Shown: positions 60,730-64,000 of the stretch, piece by piece
How the letters are laid out: each line of letters begins with the position of its first letter
How positions within the stretch are numbered: the stretch's first letter is position 1
DNA from: Cryptomeria japonica
Taxonomy: Eukaryota > Streptophyta > Pinopsida > Cupressales > Cupressaceae
NCBI RefSeq assembly: GCF_030272615.1
Contig: NC_081409.1
Coordinates: 26,855,406 to 26,919,405 of the forward strand
Direction of reading: 5' to 3'
Length of the DNA: 64,000 nt
Made by a program: the position numbers and the translations under genes
Notes under the pieces: model-generated
What the model was told of the DNA's origin: nothing
The model's input: only the letters and a program-made list of their open reading frames with translations
Databases searched by the model: none

Positions 60730-60843
60730 TAACATAATGACCAATGATAAAGGTGATTGCAGATTCAACATATTGGTAATCCATTTTAAAGCACTCTACT
60801 AGCATGCGGGGAGTAATTTGTTTGTCTTCTATAACTTTCCATT
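60730..60843 (-). CDS. Possible upstream exon of the same gene
   Basis: After an acceptor-like CATTCAAG the minus strand reads WKVIEDKQITPRMLVECFKM and DYQYVESAITFII without a stop. The donor is uncertain. A GT at 60740-60741 gives the wrong phase for the next exon. A GT a few codons later (after GHY, exon end near 60732) keeps frame with the 60512-60652 exon but is a weak match to consensus. Confidence 0.35.
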
Positions 60844-61944
60844 CTTGAATGGGGAGAAGAATTTGATAGTTCTAAGGTAGGAGTGTCATTGAATAGGATA
60901 TAGAGGGAAAAGAGTTATGTATGCCAATGGTAACAACACAACTTTAACATATGGCAATATGAAGCAAACAATAGTACAAGGTCATTGTTCATGTTAAAAA
61001 AAATATCTATAAAGATTCATTTCTTTGATATCAACACTTTTGGCCAATGTATATGATAACTTGCAAAAAAATAAGCATCATCAATCATCCATAATTTCAC
61101 TCATACACTGTCCCAATATCAATTCTTTTCTTCCCTGCCACCCAATTACAAAACTTGTCGTGTTTTCCATCCTACTCATTTGACCCTTGTTGCTAGAAAA
61201 CCATTCTCGACCAAGAGGATAAAAAAATGAAATAAATAGAACAAAATTGGTTCACTTTTCATATGCATGTCCACCCTTTAATTTTCATGCATATTATATG
61301 TTTCCAAAATATAAAGTCTTTATAATCACATGGTGATTATAAAGTCTTTTTTAATGACATGGTGATTAGAAACCCATCACGTTTGAATACTCGTGGAATT
61401 AATGGCATACATATACCACCATGGCATCCACATTAGCCTCTCTTCCAATATTTCATGCCTACGAATTGCCAATTCCTTGCCTTCAATTTCCCTCCCTTAT
61501 CCATCTCTTCTACCTTCCTATGGACAACTATGTATTGCCACAAATGCAACCAGAGGTTTTCTAAAGAGCATGACAAATACCATGCAAATCCCCATTCTAA
61601 CAATGCTTCGTTCTTACAATGTTATGAATTATTTTGTGTGACTTTAAGTTGGGGCCATACTCTTCAGAATGTTGTCATAGTTAACCATTTCTATATAAGA
61701 TAGCCCTTCCTCTAGTAAATTTTAATGCATTACTATGAAAAAAAAAGTAGATCCATCAAAGTGGTCTTTTAGAACATTCTTGACTAAATGACACAAGAGC
61801 CAACTATTGTGTATAGATTATTTTTCTCTAGGGAAACTATAGGAATGTGCGGATTTACAAGATCAATAAACAAGAGATAAATTATCTCCAATACAACACA
61901 ACATCAAAATCAAGGAAACAAAAAATAATATCTTAGATTTTTTG
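60844..61944. other. No recognisable feature
   Basis: AT-rich DNA with short frames on both strands that do not look conserved. Confidence 0.4.
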
Positions 61945-62600
61945 AATATGTTTGTGGCAAATTCCATATGAGCATAAGTGGGAGGTGGTTTTATTAACAA
62001 CAAACAATAAACTTTGAAAATGATCACATGCTCTAACTCATAGCTAATAGAGTCCTTCCATCCCTCTCAAAATTAACAAGTTTATTATTTGTTATCATCA
62101 AAACTACCTCCCAAGCTTGGTCACCCTAGATTTGCAACACCATATGTTTTTGTTTTTTTTGTCTCATATCTGAATTGTTTGACTAATGCACAAGTAGTGT
62201 GATCCATTAATCTTTGCTACACTATACCATAAAAATCAAGGTACCAACTACCAATATAGTAGATTTCTAATATGTTTGTGGCAAAGTCTAGGTAGGTAGA
62301 TTTGAGAGGGGGGATGGATTTAACAAGAACAAGCAATAAACTTTCCCAATGATCACATGCCTGTAACTAATATTTAACTAAATAGTTCATATAATATCCA
62401 AATCACCAAGTTTAATGTTTGTTATCAATTTACCCGCCTAGCAAGCCCGCCACTATGAATTTGCAACACCATATGTTTTTCTTTCTCATGTTCAAGCTAT
62501 GATACTAATGCACAAGTGTTGCACTCCATTAAACCATCTACGACAATAAACTATGAACAAGGAAGGGTGAGTTGTCCTCTGTGGTTGTATTATTGAGATT
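61945..62600. repeat. Diverged tandem duplication, ~325-bp unit
   Basis: TATGTTTGTGGCAAA at about 61948 recurs at about 62272, and TTTGCAACACCATATG at 62131 recurs at 62460. The sequence between corresponds with many substitutions and small indels. Confidence 0.8.
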
Positions 62601-63287
62601 ACCACATATCATGCTCCTATGTTTGTTTTCTTTATTTTCTTGGCTGAAATTTAGTTTTTGGTTCGGCGGTCGGCGGTTACATGAGTTAGATTAATAGTTG
62701 GAAGGTGGATGGTTTGTAAGTAGACTCCAATGGTTATAAAGAGAATATCGGATGGACAATCCAACAAATGGAGATAAGAGACATATCGAAGAGAGCGGAA
62801 AACGCGAGGGAACTGATCAAGCAGTAGAAAAATAAAGATAGAAAGAGAGAAGGATATTGGTTGGAAGAAAAAGGATAGACAAAGAGAGATGTATTAGGGA
62901 AAAATCAGAGACCATTTCGGTGAGTTGGAGGCTAGCAGAATAGAAATAGAAGAAGGGTGTCATTGATTCTTGAAGAAAGTCAACCATAAGCGATCAACAA
63001 AGGGTTAGGAGAAATTGGTTTCTAGTTTGTGTTATCTAAATATATATGACTATCAAGGGATTTTAATCATCATTCTATATGCGATAGAAATAAAATGATT
63101 ATTTTGGTGTTTGTTGTTTGGTTTATTGGTTGTATATTTTGATTTTCTTGTTCTCCTATAAATGTATTGTCAATAGCATTGTTTTGAGTTTACGAGAGTT
63201 TAGTTTTTTGTTCTTTCTAAGTTCCCGTCAAATTAGAGACATAAGTGATTTGCCAATTTTTGTTCATTTGGAATTTGACTTACATCA
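62601..63287 (+). mobile_element. Probable 5' LTR of a retroelement entering the window end
   Basis: The stretch ends TTACATCA three bases before a tRNA-Met-like primer site. The start of the LTR was not located, so the left limit is arbitrary. Confidence 0.35.
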
Positions 63288-63290
63288 GAT

Positions 63291-63302
63291 TGGTATCAAA
63301 GC
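63291..63302 (+). promoter_or_regulatory. Primer binding site, tRNA-Met type
   Basis: TGGTATCAAAGC differs at one base from the TGGTATCAGAGC site of the copia element at 43856, here on the plus strand. Confidence 0.6.
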
Positions 63303-63430
63303 TAGAGACCTTGAGTGTGTAGGCAGAGCATTAGATAAGAGGCAACCTCTGCCAGGACTTGCGAGTAGCAGAAATAAAAAGTGTGAACATGAAGATTACT
63401 GAGTAAGGGAAAAATATTGCAGTAGTAAGA

Positions 63431-64000
63431 AGAATGAGGATTAGTGTAAGAATACCTATAATTATCCCATCTTGGAAAAAGTATTGGGACGAAGTGGAGA
63501 AAAGAAAGCTTTGTGAGAAATTCGAGATGATTGTAAGAAGAATGGATGCATTGGAAAAGAATTATTTTCCTAATCAAGTTGTAATTGTAGGCAATAGAAA
63601 AGAGGAAGTAGATAGTGCATAGGCAGTAGGGACACATCCCTTGGATTTGTGGAAGAAAAGAATGTAGATAAGGAAATGAATGTAGCAAGGGTTGAAAGCC
63701 AAGGAGAAAAGAATGAGACTACAACAATTCAATGAGAAGAAAATGTTGGGGCAACAATAGAGAATGAGGATGATGATGAAGACTGCATACATTTTGTAGA
63801 TGTTAATGAAGAAGATTACCAAGTAACAAAAAATGACAAAAATAATAATTTTCAGAATTTCAGAAGCTCAAATTTTTATCTCCTTGAGGATTTAATGAAA
63901 GATGGTGCTTGAAGTGATTCAAAGTCCAATGATGGAGAAAATCTTATTCATGTTTTCATTTTAGAAGATGACAATTGTAATGAAGATGAGGATAAATTCA
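63431..64000 (+). pseudogene. Gag-like 5' coding remnant, cut by window end
   Basis: Downstream of the primer site a frame from 63434 reads VRIPIIIPSWKKYWDEVEKR and KFEMIVRRMDALEKNYF, charged and helical like a gag N-terminus, before a stop at 63620. Further Glu/Asp-rich pieces continue in other frames to the window end. Assignment rests on position and composition only. Confidence 0.35.

Overview
This is repeat-dominated nuclear DNA from a land plant, most likely a gymnosperm. The evidence is nested Ty1/copia and Ty3/gypsy LTR retrotransposons in every state of decay, a plant-type tRNA-Lys gene, long AT-rich and GA-rich low-complexity stretches, and LTR and ORF families that I associate with conifers. 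The conifer call is from memory, not a search. There is no prokaryotic architecture. The only host-like coding signal is one or two exon-sized segments near 60.5-60.8 kb on the minus strand. These could be exons of a gene with very large, transposon-filled introns, or a captured fragment.

Layout. 3-3398 is an LTR-like block (minus orientation) carrying fourteen 32-bp imperfect palindromes at a strikingly regular ~166-bp spacing. It abuts a transposase-like reading frame (3391-4905, minus) broken by one in-frame stop. 5135-7212 is a foldback element: ~122-bp inverted ends, GA/CT arms and a 604-bp higher-order array of a short palindromic word. 7.2-15 kb has no recognisable gene but holds diverged and recent tandem duplications and gypsy LTR remnants. 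15.1-20.5 kb holds copia LTRs and a truncated copia pol. 20.5-23 kb is featureless. 23-25.4 kb is purine-rich microsatellite DNA. 25.4-27.2 kb is AT-rich. A tRNA-Lys(CTT) gene with an exact 27-bp internal tandem duplication sits at 27188-27287.

30.5-60.1 kb is a nest. A decayed copy of an unknown ORF (30531-31288) is cut by a gypsy LTR (31289-32474). Behind that LTR lie about 2.7 kb of noncoding DNA and a gag region with a G-patch (35150-37950), with no pol. A complete copia element (37954-50296, minus; target duplication GATCT) sits at the gag 5' end. Its 5' LTR is split by a 5,014-bp insertion (45064-50077; target duplication GGTTG; ends TGTTG...CAACA) that encodes a single intact 1,049-residue protein of unknown function. 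This is the same family as the decayed copy at 30.5 kb. To the right lies a plus-strand gypsy pol relic (RNase H, RT, RNase H, integrase), itself interrupted by a solo LTR (53982-54749, target duplication GCTAT). A second copy of the 31-kb LTR family lies at 58925-60130, and the window ends inside the 5' part of another retroelement.

How it fits together: the order of insertion can be read from the nesting (gypsy gag, then copia, then the 1,049-aa element). The most promising candidate for something undescribed is the 1,049-aa element. It has retroviral-integrase-like ends and a target duplication, an intact ORF while its host element is full of stops, no visible LTR pair and no visible polymerase, integrase or transposase motif.
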